Assembly (NCBI GenBank): GCA_964609305.1 | Contig: CAZSRK010000002.1 | Span: 19,365 to 83,364, forward strand | Length of the DNA: 64,000 nt | DNA from: CAKSXP01 sp964609305 | Lineage (GTDB): Bacteria > Bacillota > Clostridia > Oscillospirales > Oscillospiraceae | Direction of reading: 5' to 3' | Shown: positions 1 to 8,926 of the stretch, piece after piece | How positions within the stretch are numbered: position 1 is the first letter of the stretch | Layout: every line of letters starts with the position of its first letter | Notes under the pieces: model-generated | The model's input: only the letters and a program-made list of their open reading frames with translations | What the model was told of the DNA's origin: nothing | Database searches by the model: none | Translations under genes and position numbers: made by a program

Positions 1-703
1 AGCCGAGGATATGCGCGGCGTATTCCGTGTTATACTCGCGGGTATAGCTGACCTCGACGTTGAAGCCGGGCAGATCACCCTCCATCAGCCGGGTTATAAG
101 GTCGATGGAGACGTCCTCGGCGAAGATATAATCGGCGGTCTTGACAACATAATGCATATTAAGTGCATAGCGTACGCCCGCGATTATGCGCATCTGCCTG
201 GAGTCATAGTTTGGGTCTATGTCGTACCTGTCGCGGAAATAGGCCATCAGGTCCACGGCGGATATATCCGTGTCCAGGCCCTTGTCCGCCAGATACTCAT
301 CCAGGCAGGCCCTGTCGATGGCGGACATGTTCTCGTCATATTCAAACGGCGGCTCCATGGATATGGGCAGCTCGTCATTATAGCTGTCGCCAGAGGCGAG
401 CACAGTCTCGCACAGCTCGAGTATGATGGCGTTGGGGTCCTCCTGCTCAAACAGCTCCGTCGTATTGATAGTAAGGTTGTTGCAGGTTCGGTTTGATACG
501 AGCACACGGCCGTATCGGTCAAGTATGTTGCCGCGGGCGGCCATCACCGTCTGCGTTGTGACTATGCTGTTTTGCGACTGCTCATAGTATCTCGCGCCCT
601 CAACGATCTGGAGCTTGTAGAGCGCCACGGCGTAGGTCACAGTCAGCGCGATGATAAGCAGTATGAGAAATATAAGCCGTCCTCGTTTGATGATTCTGTC
701 CAT
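1..703 (-). CDS. mrdA: Penicillin-binding protein 2 (class B PBP), N-terminal part, cut by window edge
   Basis: Class B PBPs are peptidoglycan transpeptidases; PBP2/MrdA drives lateral wall synthesis with the Mre elongation machinery. About 234 N-terminal residues are visible. There is a short basic cytoplasmic tail, one membrane segment (about residues 9-29), then the family's N-terminal motif ARGNILDRYGRVLVSN at about residues 56-71. The transpeptidase domain with its SxxK serine lies beyond the window. The ATG at 703 is preceded by AAAGGA about six bases upstream. It lies 48 bases downstream of mreD, giving the common order mreC-mreD-PBP2, which supports the elongasome assignment. The family is clear; the exact PBP class name rests on context. 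Confidence 0.85.
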   Translation of the reverse strand, partial: MDRIIKRGRLIFLILLIIALTVTYAVALYKLQIVEGARYYEQSQNSIVTTQTVMAARGNILDRYGRVLVSNRTCNNLTINTTELFEQEDPNAIILELCETVLASGDSYNDELPISMEPPFEYDENMSAIDRACLDEYLADKGLDTDISAVDLMAYFRDRYDIDPNYDSRQMRIIAGVRYALNMHYVVKTADYIFAEDVSIDLITRLMEGDLPGFNVEVSYTREYNTEYAAHILG

Positions 704-751
704 AAGGGGTCCTTTCAAAATGCGCGCCTGGCACGGGGCCGGGTATGGGGT

Positions 752-1264
752 TTATCCGAGTTTACGCTGCGACAGTGCCCGGCACGGCAGATAAAGCGGA
801 ACGGTAAAAGGCAGGGACCACAGCGTTTGCAAAAGCGCCGTTTTTATCAGAGGGAGAGGGTCCGCGCCGTAGAATACCAGAAGCCGAAACATCTGACAAA
901 ATGCGGTTATCAGCAACGCAATAAGGCTGACGAAGAAAAATGAAAAAAAGCGTTTATTGACGAAGCGATCCGCGATAAAGCCCGACAGATAGCCGAGTAT
1001 CGGAAACAGCACCGTGAACAAAACGGTGTTTTCCACATAGGCTATGTCTCCCAACAGGCCTAGAAACAATCCGAATACGCCGCCCCAGACAGCGCCCTCG
1101 AACATGCCCACAGCCACCGCCGCCACGGGCAGGAACAGCGCACGCACGCCAAGCGGCGCTATTGACGCAAACACAGTTGTCTGGAAAAACATTACCACAA
1201 GCATGAACAGCCCGTAGATAACGGCGCGGCGCAGCTTGTCAAGGTTTATAAGATCATAGATCAT
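752..1264 (-). CDS. mreD: Rod shape-determining protein MreD
   Basis: MreD is a small integral membrane protein of the elongasome that links MreB/MreC to wall synthesis. The 170-aa product is almost wholly hydrophobic, with about five to six membrane segments and a short basic N-terminus (MIYDLINLDKLRRA). Length and hydropathy fit the family (about 160-175 aa), but sequence conservation in MreD is low. The call therefore leans on its place between mreC and the PBP2 gene. The start lies 16 bases past the mreC stop, so the genes are probably co-transcribed. Confidence 0.85.
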   Translation of the reverse strand: MIYDLINLDKLRRAVIYGLFMLVVMFFQTTVFASIAPLGVRALFLPVAAVAVGMFEGAVWGGVFGLFLGLLGDIAYVENTVLFTVLFPILGYLSGFIADRFVNKRFFSFFFVSLIALLITAFCQMFRLLVFYGADPLPLIKTALLQTLWSLPFTVPLYLPCRALSQRKLG

Positions 1265-1280
1265 GGCAATTCACCGCACC

Positions 1281-2120
1281 TTATTCCGTAATACTGAATG
1301 ATTTGATAACAAACACCTGTGACAGGCTGTTCAGGTCGCAGGCGGGCTCTATAACCGCGTAGGGGGTCTGTCCTCCCGCCTCGGTATTGACGCTGTATAT
1401 ATAGCCGACGAGAAGGCCGGAGGGGAACACCTCGCCCTTGCCGGATGTCAGCACGACGTCGCCGTTGAGCGGCAGCGTGCCCTCGGTCAAATAGGTCAGC
1501 TTGACCATACCCTCCTGCATCAGCGTGTAATCTCCGACAACCACGGCCGCGTTGCCGGCCTCGCCGACGAGCACGCCCACGCTTGTATCGATATCTATAA
1601 CGGTCCTGACGTTGGCCCAATTCGTGCCCAGTTCCGTTATCTGTCCGACCAGCGCGCCGTATTCGGTCACGACACAGTCGCCGACCTCAAGCCCGGAATC
1701 CGAGCCCTTGCTTATCGTAAAGCTGCTGGCCCAGTTAGTCGCGGACCAGGAGACGATCCTTGTAGACTCAAACTCGAAGTCCGAGTGCCTCTGCGCAAAA
1801 TTTAAAAGCTCGCGCAGGTTCTCGTTTTCCTCGATCGCCTCCTGCCCCAGCCGGGCCTGCTCCTGCGCCTCGGCAAGCTGTGCCCGCAGGGACTCGTTTT
1901 CCTCAACGAGCTGGTCATATTCGTATATATATCCGTAAATGCTCTCAAGCCATTCGGCCATGGATGTCGCAGCCTTGCGCACCTGCGTGCCCACACCCTC
2001 GGCGATATTGCTGAAAAAACCGGCATTACCGCCGCCGAGGTGCACGCTGACAAGCACTATTACCACGACCAGCGCCACGGCTATCGCGAGCTTTACGCCC
2101 TTTTTCCTGAGAAAGTTCAT
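1281..2120 (-). CDS. mreC: Rod shape-determining protein MreC
   Basis: MreC is the extracytoplasmic scaffold of the elongasome. From the ATG at 2120 the product is 279 aa. It has a basic N-terminus (MNFLRKKGVK), one membrane anchor (about residues 11-28), a coiled coil rich in Glu/Leu (about 65-110) and a C-terminal beta-rich domain. The start is chosen because this ATG overlaps the maf stop by one base (TGATG); a longer in-frame start at 2168 would lie inside maf and put residues before the anchor. Order zapA, U32, maf, mreC, mreD, PBP2 is a single leftward unit. Confidence 0.92.
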   Translation of the reverse strand: MNFLRKKGVKLAIAVALVVVIVLVSVHLGGGNAGFFSNIAEGVGTQVRKAATSMAEWLESIYGYIYEYDQLVEENESLRAQLAEAQEQARLGQEAIEENENLRELLNFAQRHSDFEFESTRIVSWSATNWASSFTISKGSDSGLEVGDCVVTEYGALVGQITELGTNWANVRTVIDIDTSVGVLVGEAGNAAVVVGDYTLMQEGMVKLTYLTEGTLPLNGDVVLTSGKGEVFPSGLLVGYIYSVNTEAGGQTPYAVIEPACDLNSLSQVFVIKSFSITE

Positions 2121-2692
2121 CACAGCAGTTTCACGCCCAGCCTTCCAAGCATTTGTCCCAGCCTGCACAGCGGCAGGCCCATGACGTTGAAGAAATCGCC
2201 CTCTATCCGTTCGACAAAAAGGCTTCCTACTCCCTGTGCGCCGTACGCCCCGGCTTTGTCCATGGGTTCCCCGGTCGCTATGTACGCCCGGATCTCCTCA
2301 TCAGTCAGGGCGCGGAAGTGGACCGAGGTCTTTTCCGTCCCGGTTTGGCACTGGCCCGCACAGACAACGGTGACGCCGGTGTAGACGTTGTGCCCGCGTC
2401 CGGAAAGCCGGCGGAGCATGTCAAAAGCCTCCCCCTCGCCACGGGGCTTTCCGAGGATCTCCCCGTCAAGCTCGACAATCGTGTCCGCTCCTATCGTAAC
2501 GCTTTCCGCCGAAACACGGCGCGCGACCTCAAGGGCCTTTGCCCGTGAGAGAGTCCTGACCGTCTCTTCGGCCGTCGCGCCCTCGGGCGCGATCTCCTCT
2601 CCGACCGCCGGGATTATCTTCAGGTTTTTGACGCCCAGCATCTCCAAAAGTTCTCTTCTTCTCGGTGATGCGGATGCTAAGATTATATCCAT
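2120..2692 (-). CDS. maf: Maf-family nucleoside triphosphate pyrophosphatase
   Basis: Maf proteins hydrolyse non-canonical or modified nucleoside triphosphates (dTTP/UTP-type or m7GTP-type) and have been linked to septum formation. The 190-aa product starts with the family signature ASASPRRRELLEML (residues 6-19) and has GADTIVELDGEILGKP (68-83), which contains the catalytic-site acidic residues. Length is typical. It is translationally coupled to mreC (stop and start share a base) and follows the U32 peptidase gene by 23 bases. Substrate class cannot be told from what is visible here. Confidence 0.92.
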   Translation of the reverse strand: MDIILASASPRRRELLEMLGVKNLKIIPAVGEEIAPEGATAEETVRTLSRAKALEVARRVSAESVTIGADTIVELDGEILGKPRGEGEAFDMLRRLSGRGHNVYTGVTVVCAGQCQTGTEKTSVHFRALTDEEIRAYIATGEPMDKAGAYGAQGVGSLFVERIEGDFFNVMGLPLCRLGQMLGRLGVKLL

Positions 2693-2715
2693 TGCAGTTT
2701 ACCCTATAATTCCTT

Positions 2716-4806
2716 CTACTCCACGCCTTTGTACATCCGGCCGCGCGTGAGCCCGTTTGGCCTGTAATCCGAAACGCCAAGATAACTGCGCGCGACCTCG
2801 ACGCACTCGCGCGAGGATTCCGTTGTAAATATCAGCCGTGTCCCCCAGAGGCCGAGTTTTTCATACTCGGCACGGCGGTCAGCAAGAAACAGCTTGTGCG
2901 CGCCGAAAACGGTATTGCGGCAGTTAAATCCGCGCACAACGGGATACACGTTGCCGTGCCCGTCGGACAGCTGTCCCGGGCTCTGGCAGGTGCATTTGCC
3001 TGCGCTGTTTTTTATAAGGCAGTGCTCTGTTATCATGATCGGAAGCCTGCCGTATACTATAAGCTCCATATCCATGGGCTGGGACATGGCTCGAAGCTGG
3101 CCCATGTGCAGCTCGAATGAGGCCGTGTACGAGAGCAGGCCGGCGCGCCGGAGCATATCGGCCGTGTAGGAATTAAACACGTTCAGTCCGTAATCGCCGC
3201 GGGCCTGCATACCGGCCCGGCGCACAAGGGTCACATGCCCAAGCGAGCAGATAAGCGCCTGTTTGACGCCGTAGGACCGGACAGTCTGCAAAAGCTCAAA
3301 TGCGCGGTCTTCCTCCTCCCCGCCGTGGATGACCGGCGGCATCAGCGCGCAGGGTACGCAGCCGTATCTGATAAACAGCTCCAGCCTGTCGAAATTCTCC
3401 GCCAGCCCTTCCAGCGGCAGATATATAAAGTCAGGCTTCATAGCGGCAAGTTCCGGGCTGAGCTGTTCGGTGCTGAGCACCTGTAAGATCATCATGGGCC
3501 GCCGCGCGCGCTCCTGAGCGGCGGGCAGCGGCGGTACCGTCCCGGTGCGTACTTCGCGTGGGCGCCGGCGCTCTTCCGTCAGCTTCGCCAAAAGCTCATG
3601 ACGTACGGCCCCGAGCTCGTCCTCCGACATGCGCAGATGCGGAGAGATGCGCGCACTGACCGAGGAACAGATATACGGCGTCCCTCCGGTCTTGTACATG
3701 ACTTCCTCTATCGCCTGCGCAGTCAGTGGGGAAAGCTCGCTGGCCGCCGGCACGGGGCCGAGCGCGGCGGCTTTGTTCCCATCGCCGTCGCACGCGACGA
3801 ACTTCGACCTCTCCTCCGCCTCGATGAGCGCGAAAAAATCCACCGGTACACGGCGCATCTCGCCGCTTGAGTAGCCGTTGCGCACCTCGGCAAGGCCGCG
3901 GGAAACGTCCCTGTCCGTGGACGGCACATGATAGCCGAACATATCATCTGTTTCGCCGGTATAGTACCCGTCCGTAAAACCCTGGGATGAAAACGCAGCG
4001 GCAAACAGCTCCTGCTCCTGCTCGGACGGTTTTTTCCCGTCATGTATGGCCGTGCGGAACATTTTGACCGCCATTGCGACAAACTCGGCGCGCTGGCCTC
4101 GACCCTCAATGACCGCGCCGGTGACTCCCGCCGATTCAAGCTCAGTAAGGCTGTCCATCAGGTTCCAGTCCTTCATGCTCAGCGGCCGGTCGTCCTTTCT
4201 TCCGCCAAGAGAAAACTCGCGCCGGCAGGTCCCGGTGCAGATACCGCGGTTGGCGCTTCGCCCGCTACCCATCGCACTGAGATAGCACAGCCCAGGCTCA
4301 CAGACGCACAGGCCGCTCTGCACAAAAACTGAGGTCTCCAGCCCCGCGCCGGCACAGATCTGCCTGATCTCATCGAGAGGAAGCTCTCTCGGCAGCATTA
4401 TGCGGGACAGTCCCGCCTCACCCACCGCGCGGGCCCCGGCAAGGTTATGCACTCCCATCGAAACGTCGCCAAACAGCGGCATATCCGGAAGCGCCTCGTG
4501 CAGGACATGCACAAGGCCAAGATCGCTGACAACTATCGCGTCGACGCCAAGGCACGCCCACTCCTGCGCAGTGCTGACACACTGTGGTATTTCACCGTCG
4601 GATACAAGTATGTTCATCGCCGCATAGACCCGGCAGCCGCGAACGCGGCAGTACCGCACGGCGTTTTCAAATTCTTCGCCTGTAAACCCGCCGTCACCCC
4701 GGTGACCGGACAGCTTTCCCTGTCCGAAAAACACGGCGTCGGCGCCGCTCTGAACTGCGGCGACAACCGCTTCCGGAGAACCGGCGGGCGAAATAAGTTC
4801 CAACAT
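2716..4806 (-). CDS. Peptidase U32 family protein (DUF3656-type)
   Basis: U32 proteins include collagenase-like proteases and, in E. coli, RNA-hydroxylation factors (RlhA/TrhP type), so a true protease role should not be assumed. The 696-aa product has an N-terminal TIM-barrel-like part beginning LISPAGSPEAVVAAVQSGAD. The conserved cysteine cluster is at residues 167-194 (C167, C169, C174, C190, C194) around the U32 signature GSGRSANRGICTGTCR, which in characterised relatives carries an iron-sulfur site. The long C-terminal half fits the DUF3656-containing subfamily. It lies 21 bases after zapA, as is common in Clostridia. Confidence 0.88.
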   Translation of the reverse strand: MLELISPAGSPEAVVAAVQSGADAVFFGQGKLSGHRGDGGFTGEEFENAVRYCRVRGCRVYAAMNILVSDGEIPQCVSTAQEWACLGVDAIVVSDLGLVHVLHEALPDMPLFGDVSMGVHNLAGARAVGEAGLSRIMLPRELPLDEIRQICAGAGLETSVFVQSGLCVCEPGLCYLSAMGSGRSANRGICTGTCRREFSLGGRKDDRPLSMKDWNLMDSLTELESAGVTGAVIEGRGQRAEFVAMAVKMFRTAIHDGKKPSEQEQELFAAAFSSQGFTDGYYTGETDDMFGYHVPSTDRDVSRGLAEVRNGYSSGEMRRVPVDFFALIEAEERSKFVACDGDGNKAAALGPVPAASELSPLTAQAIEEVMYKTGGTPYICSSVSARISPHLRMSEDELGAVRHELLAKLTEERRRPREVRTGTVPPLPAAQERARRPMMILQVLSTEQLSPELAAMKPDFIYLPLEGLAENFDRLELFIRYGCVPCALMPPVIHGGEEEDRAFELLQTVRSYGVKQALICSLGHVTLVRRAGMQARGDYGLNVFNSYTADMLRRAGLLSYTASFELHMGQLRAMSQPMDMELIVYGRLPIMITEHCLIKNSAGKCTCQSPGQLSDGHGNVYPVVRGFNCRNTVFGAHKLFLADRRAEYEKLGLWGTRLIFTTESSRECVEVARSYLGVSDYRPNGLTRGRMYKGVE

Positions 4807-4827
4807 CAGAAAAAATCTCCGGAGAAA

Positions 4828-5070
4828 TCAGCCCTTCTGGGCCAGCTTTTCGTACTTGGTGTTGAGCTTGTTGAGCTCATCGGCCAGCATGAAGGCCGCC
4901 AGCGTCGCACAGTCGAGCGGCGACGCGCCGGACTCCCTCTTGATCTGGAATATCCTGGCCGTAACATACTCCGCAAGCTGGTGGACATACTCGCTGTTTT
5001 CATCCGTTGTGAGGCGGTACTCCCGTCCCGCTATTTCAACATCTATCGTGGAAACCGACTTTCTGGCCAT
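4828..5070 (-). CDS. zapA: Cell division protein ZapA
   Basis: ZapA binds FtsZ and promotes protofilament bundling at the division ring. The 80-aa product begins MARKSVSTIDVEIAGREYRL, typical of the ZapA N-terminal globular domain, and ends in a helical segment (residues about 50-78) expected to form the dimeric coiled coil. The ATG at 5070 is chosen over the upstream ATG at 5091 because GGGGCGGAAG sits directly before it. It is first in the leftward cluster and is divergent from the DnaD-like gene. Confidence 0.88.
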   Translation of the reverse strand: MARKSVSTIDVEIAGREYRLTTDENSEYVHQLAEYVTARIFQIKRESGASPLDCATLAAFMLADELNKLNTKYEKLAQKG

Positions 5071-5142
5071 ATCTTCCGCCCCTTTCAGCATTATGTATCT
5101 CTATATTCCCAAATCAGCCTATTATCCGCCTATTATCGGTTT

Positions 5143-5172
5143 ATTATATCACACACCAGCATCTTGCTACAA
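5143..5172 (-). promoter_or_regulatory. Sigma-A-type promoter for the zapA-mre cluster
   Basis: On the minus strand TTGTAG (5172-5167) and TATAAT (5148-5143) are separated by 18 bases, placing a start near 5136, about 65 bases before zapA. It shares its upstream DNA with the divergent promoter at 5164-5192, so the two -35 regions overlap. Inferred from sequence only. Confidence 0.5.
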
Positions 5173-5192
5173 GTCAAATTTGATGATATAAT
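5164..5192 (+). promoter_or_regulatory. Sigma-A-type promoter for the dnaD/dnaC-like pair
   Basis: TTGCTA (5164-5169) and a perfect TATAAT (5187-5192) are separated by 17 bases. Transcription would start near 5199, about 50 bases before the first gene. It overlaps the -35 region of the zapA promoter. Confidence 0.6.
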
Positions 5193-5251
5193 CCCTTATA
5201 TCCAATAAGCTTTCCCATTTGGGGGCATTTTGAGTAAAGCAGGGATACATT

Positions 5252-6214
5252 TTGCAGATAAATGGCAAGAAATACGCCGTGTCACGATGCAACGGCACAT
5301 ATATTCCAGCTTCGGCTGTGGACAGGCTGATAGCCTCCGGCGACGGCGGCGCGGCTCTGTTGTACCTGTATCTGCTCAGCAGCGGCGCGCCGGATACGGC
5401 GACGGCGGCGGCCGCGCTTGGAAAGACGGAGCGCGAGATAGAGCGATGCTGCGCAAGCCTTGAAAAACTCGGCCTGCTGCACAGTCAGGAGTCCCCGGGC
5501 GCTGTCCCGGAGGGGGGGCGCGTCTTGCCAGCGGAGGAGATGCCTCAGTACAGCGCCAATGACATCGCCGGCAGCGCGCGTCAGGACGGCGGGTTCCAGG
5601 CTGTCGTTGAGGAGGCTCAGCACGCGCTCGGCCGGATGCTCTCCGGCAATGATCTGCGTATCCTGTTTGGTATATACGACTATCTCGGACTTCCGGCTGA
5701 GGTCATACTTCTGCTGATAAACCATTGCGTCAAACGCACAAGGGATAAACAGGGCCCCGGGCGCATGCCCTCTATGCGCTCGATAGAAAAAGAGGCCTTT
5801 ATCTGGTCCAACAGGGAAATCATCACCCTGGAGCGGGCCGAGGAATATCTTCAGGAACTCAAATCCAGGGGTGAAAAGCTTGCTGTCCTGCGGCGGGGCA
5901 TGGGCCTGCACGACCGTGAATTCACCGCGACGGAACGCAAATACGCCGAGAGCTGGTTCGACATGGGCTTCCCTATCGACTCGCTGCTGATAGCCTATGA
6001 CCGCACGATTATGCGCACGGGCCGGCTGAGCTGGCCATATATGGACTCCATCATCCGGAGCTGGCACGAAAAAGGTCTGCACAAACCGGAGGAGATCGAG
6101 ACCGGCGACGGCGCAGGAAAGCCGGCGCCAGCCGGTAAAAAGGATACCGTACAGGATATGGAACAGGACGTTGAATATCTCGACCGGCTGTTCCGCGAAC
6201 TGGAGACGAAATAA
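5252..6214 (+). CDS. DnaD domain protein (replication initiation / helicase loading)
   Basis: DnaB/DnaD-family proteins of Firmicutes bring the replicative helicase to the origin or to restart sites. The 320-aa product has an N-terminal winged-helix-like part (about 1-85). A DnaD-type helical domain follows (about 115-190), and a second copy (about 225-285) contains YMDSIIRSW, matching the family's YxxxIxxxW motif. It starts at TTG 5252, with AGGGAT six bases upstream. The helicase-loader-like gene follows after 12 bases, which supports a replication role. Whether this is a DnaB, DnaD or phage-type homologue is not decided. Confidence 0.85.
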   Translation: MQINGKKYAVSRCNGTYIPASAVDRLIASGDGGAALLYLYLLSSGAPDTATAAAALGKTEREIERCCASLEKLGLLHSQESPGAVPEGGRVLPAEEMPQYSANDIAGSARQDGGFQAVVEEAQHALGRMLSGNDLRILFGIYDYLGLPAEVILLLINHCVKRTRDKQGPGRMPSMRSIEKEAFIWSNREIITLERAEEYLQELKSRGEKLAVLRRGMGLHDREFTATERKYAESWFDMGFPIDSLLIAYDRTIMRTGRLSWPYMDSIIRSWHEKGLHKPEEIETGDGAGKPAPAGKKDTVQDMEQDVEYLDRLFRELETK

Positions 6215-6226
6215 AGGAGGCACCAT

Positions 6227-7264
6227 ATGGACGGAATCGCGCTCTCCCGCGCGCGTGCACGGCTTGCAGAGATAAGGGCAGGGAACGAGGCGGAGGCCGC
6301 ACGCCGTCAGGACGAGATATATGCACGCCTGCCGGAGGTAAGGCAGATTGACGGCGAGATGCGCACGATGATGAAGCAGGTCATCGGCATCGCCCTTAAA
6401 AACGGACTCGACCCGTCCGAGCAGATAAAAACGATTGCCGAAGAGAATCTGCGCCTGCAGGACAGAAAGCGCGCGATACTATCCGGCGCCGGATATCCGG
6501 TGGACTATCTTGACGAGATACATTCCTGCCCCGTCTGCGGCGACACCGGCTATTCGGACGGTGAAATCTGCGCCTGTCTGACAAAGCTCTGTGAACAGGA
6601 GCAGGCAAAGCTGCTAAGCAGCCTGATGAGGCTGGGTAACGAAAGCTTTGAAACTTTCGACCTTGGCAAATACGACGATGATATAATCCGGACCGAGGTG
6701 CACACAACCGCGCGGAAATGGATGGCCCGGTGTCTTGAGAGCTTTAAGAACTACGCCCGTGGTTTCGGAGAGAAAAGCCCGAATTTCCTCTTTACCGGCG
6801 GCACGGGGCTTGGCAAGACTTTTTCCTCCGCCTGTATAGCCAGGGAGGTCGCAAAGCGCGGCGCCTCCGTCGTGTACGAGTCGGTCAGCGGCGCCGTCGA
6901 GCCGTTCGAAGCGATAAAATTCGGACGGGCTGAACCGGACAGCGAGTCTTTTGTACAGCGCGGGCGTATACTGGACAGCGATCTGCTCATTCTCGACGAT
7001 CTGGGTACCGAGATGCAGACCTCCTTTTCCGACAGTGTGCTCTATACGATAATAAACTCAAGGCTCATAACCGGTAAAAAGACGATCATCAGCACAAATC
7101 TGGGCAAGGAGGAGCTGCGCGCACGCTACGGGGCGCAGCTGGCCTCCCGTCTGCTGGGCGAATATGCCGTCGTGCCTTTTGTGGGTGAGGATATCAGGCT
7201 TCAGAAAAAGCTGCCGGCAGGGTCTGCGGGCAGAGCGGCGTCTCTGTCCCCGGCCCGGGAATAG
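6227..7264 (+). CDS. DnaC/DnaI-like helicase loader ATPase
   Basis: DnaI/DnaC proteins are AAA+ ATPases that load the replicative helicase. The 345-aa product has an N-terminal helical region and a cysteine cluster CPVC...CAC (residues 101-117) resembling the zinc-binding domain of DnaI. The AAA+ core shows Walker A GGTGLGKT (191-198), Walker B LLILDD (253-258) and a sensor segment STNLG (289-293). It starts after a strong AAAGGAGG. The DnaD-domain gene directly upstream makes a two-gene loader unit likely. The last 20 residues are low-complexity. Confidence 0.9.
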   Translation: MDGIALSRARARLAEIRAGNEAEAARRQDEIYARLPEVRQIDGEMRTMMKQVIGIALKNGLDPSEQIKTIAEENLRLQDRKRAILSGAGYPVDYLDEIHSCPVCGDTGYSDGEICACLTKLCEQEQAKLLSSLMRLGNESFETFDLGKYDDDIIRTEVHTTARKWMARCLESFKNYARGFGEKSPNFLFTGGTGLGKTFSSACIAREVAKRGASVVYESVSGAVEPFEAIKFGRAEPDSESFVQRGRILDSDLLILDDLGTEMQTSFSDSVLYTIINSRLITGKKTIISTNLGKEELRARYGAQLASRLLGEYAVVPFVGEDIRLQKKLPAGSAGRAASLSPARE

Positions 7265-7344
7265 CCCCGCGGTGCTATCGTGTATAATAGTGACGGGCGT
7301 GGCCTTCATTATTCCGCCGCGCCCGCGAAAAAGGTGGTAATCAG

Positions 7345-8766
7345 ATGGTAAACGACGAACTCAAAAACAGGATAAGCCAGTGGATAGACTCCCATGAGAA
7401 GCAGCTTCTCGCAGACGTGGCGCGGCTTGTCGCGATCAAAAGCGTCAAGGAGGCTCCCGAGGAGCATGCCCCCTTCGGCCGCGGCATCGCCCGCGCACTG
7501 GATGAGGCGGTGGCGCTGTGCGTCGAGCGCGGCTTCCGGGTCACGAAATATCACGACCGCGTCGCAACGGCCGACCTCGGCAGAGGGCCGGCCCTGCTGG
7601 ACATACTCGGTCATCTGGACGTCGTCGGCGAGGGCGCTCTGAGTGAATGGGAGACGGACCCCTATACTCTTACCGTCAAGAACGACGGCTGTGCCTACGG
7701 CCGCGGCGCCATCGACGACAAGGGTCCCGTAGTCGCGTCCCTGTATGCAATGATGTGTGTGCGCGAGCTGGGCGTGCCCATGACCCATGGGGTCAGACTC
7801 ATTATGGGCACGGACGAGGAGTCCGGGATGGACGATCTTCCATATTACTATGCGGAAAACTCTCCCGCACCTAACACCGTTTCGCCGGACGCAAATTTCC
7901 CCGTCTATAACACCGAAAAGGGATTTTACAAGCCTGTTTTTACATGCAGTTTCGAAAAAAGCGACGCTTCCCCCGCCGTCGTCTCGCTTGAGGGCGGCTA
8001 TCGCATCAACGTCCTGCCCGCGGACGCGAACGCGCTTGTGCGCGGGCTGAGCGCCGCGGAGGTCGAAAAAGCCGCAGCGCAGCTTGCCCCAGAGCTCGGG
8101 GTCAGCTTCACCGTCGAACAGGAGCCCGGCGGAGTCCGCCTCGCGGTAAAGGGCCGCAACGCGCACGCCTCCCTTCCCGAGGAGGGCGTGTGCGGCATCA
8201 CGGCGCTCATAGAGATCCTCATGTCGCTGCCCCTCGCCGACTGCGGAAGCACCCGCGCGCTGCGCGCCGTGCACGAGCTGTTCCCCCACGGCGACGACCG
8301 CGGCCGCGCACTCGGCATTGCAATGAGCGATGAGATAAGCGGGGAGCTCACCTGTGCTTTCAGCCTCCTGAGTATGAACGAGACGGAGCTTCGCGGGCAG
8401 TTTGACGGCCGCGTCCCCATCTGCGCCGACGAGGAAAACTGCAAAAAAGCTGCAGAGAAGAGCTTTGAAAGCCACGGCTTTAAAGCCGAAGGCGAGATGG
8501 AGCCGCCTCACCACACACCCGCAGGGACTCCGTTTATCAACTCCCTGCTCGAGTGCTATGAGAGCTTCACCGGGCTCAAGGGCGAATGCCTGTCGATGGG
8601 CGGTGGGACCTATGTCCACCATGTAGAGGGAGGCGTCGCCTTCGGAGCGTCCATGCCGGGCTTCGACGGCTGTATGCACAGCCAGAATGAAAAATTCTGT
8701 ATCCGCGACATGCTCACGACGGCAAAAATCTACGCCGCGGTCATCGCGGAGCTTTTCGGCGCATAA
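7345..8766 (+). CDS. pepV: PepV-type (Sapep) M20 dipeptidase
   Basis: This M20-family metallopeptidase is expected to cleave dipeptides in the cytoplasm using two Zn2+ or Mn2+ ions. The 473-aa product carries the metal-site motifs GHLDVV (89-94), GRGAIDDKG (119-127) and GTDEESG (155-161, with the catalytic glutamates), and a lid domain inserted in the middle. Length matches the PepV/Sapep group (about 465-475 aa). It starts at ATG 7345 after AAGGTGG. It is followed by a strong terminator at 8822-8858 and appears to be monocistronic. Confidence 0.9.
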   Translation: MVNDELKNRISQWIDSHEKQLLADVARLVAIKSVKEAPEEHAPFGRGIARALDEAVALCVERGFRVTKYHDRVATADLGRGPALLDILGHLDVVGEGALSEWETDPYTLTVKNDGCAYGRGAIDDKGPVVASLYAMMCVRELGVPMTHGVRLIMGTDEESGMDDLPYYYAENSPAPNTVSPDANFPVYNTEKGFYKPVFTCSFEKSDASPAVVSLEGGYRINVLPADANALVRGLSAAEVEKAAAQLAPELGVSFTVEQEPGGVRLAVKGRNAHASLPEEGVCGITALIEILMSLPLADCGSTRALRAVHELFPHGDDRGRALGIAMSDEISGELTCAFSLLSMNETELRGQFDGRVPICADEENCKKAAEKSFESHGFKAEGEMEPPHHTPAGTPFINSLLECYESFTGLKGECLSMGGGTYVHHVEGGVAFGASMPGFDGCMHSQNEKFCIRDMLTTAKIYAAVIAELFGA

Positions 8767-8821
8767 AAAGCGCCCGGTCCGGATAATGCTCCGCCGGACT
8801 TGCCCCCAGACATTGTACAGG

Positions 8822-8858
8822 CCGGCGCCGGGATCGAATGATCCCGGCGCCGGTTTTT
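8822..8858 (+). terminator. Intrinsic terminator after pepV
   Basis: A perfect 14-bp stem (8822-8835 with 8840-8853), loop GAAT, is followed by TTTTT at 8854-8858. It ends plus-strand transcription coming from the dipeptidase gene. Confidence 0.9.
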
Positions 8859-8926
8859 CCGTGTCTTGGATTTAACGGGTCCACGGCCGCAGCGCAAAAG
8901 AAAATCTCCGCGGTTTGCCTGACACG

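Noticed and set aside
7283..7288. TATAAT before pepV as a promoter
   Set aside because: No recognisable -35 box stands 16-18 bases upstream, so it was not listed as a feature.
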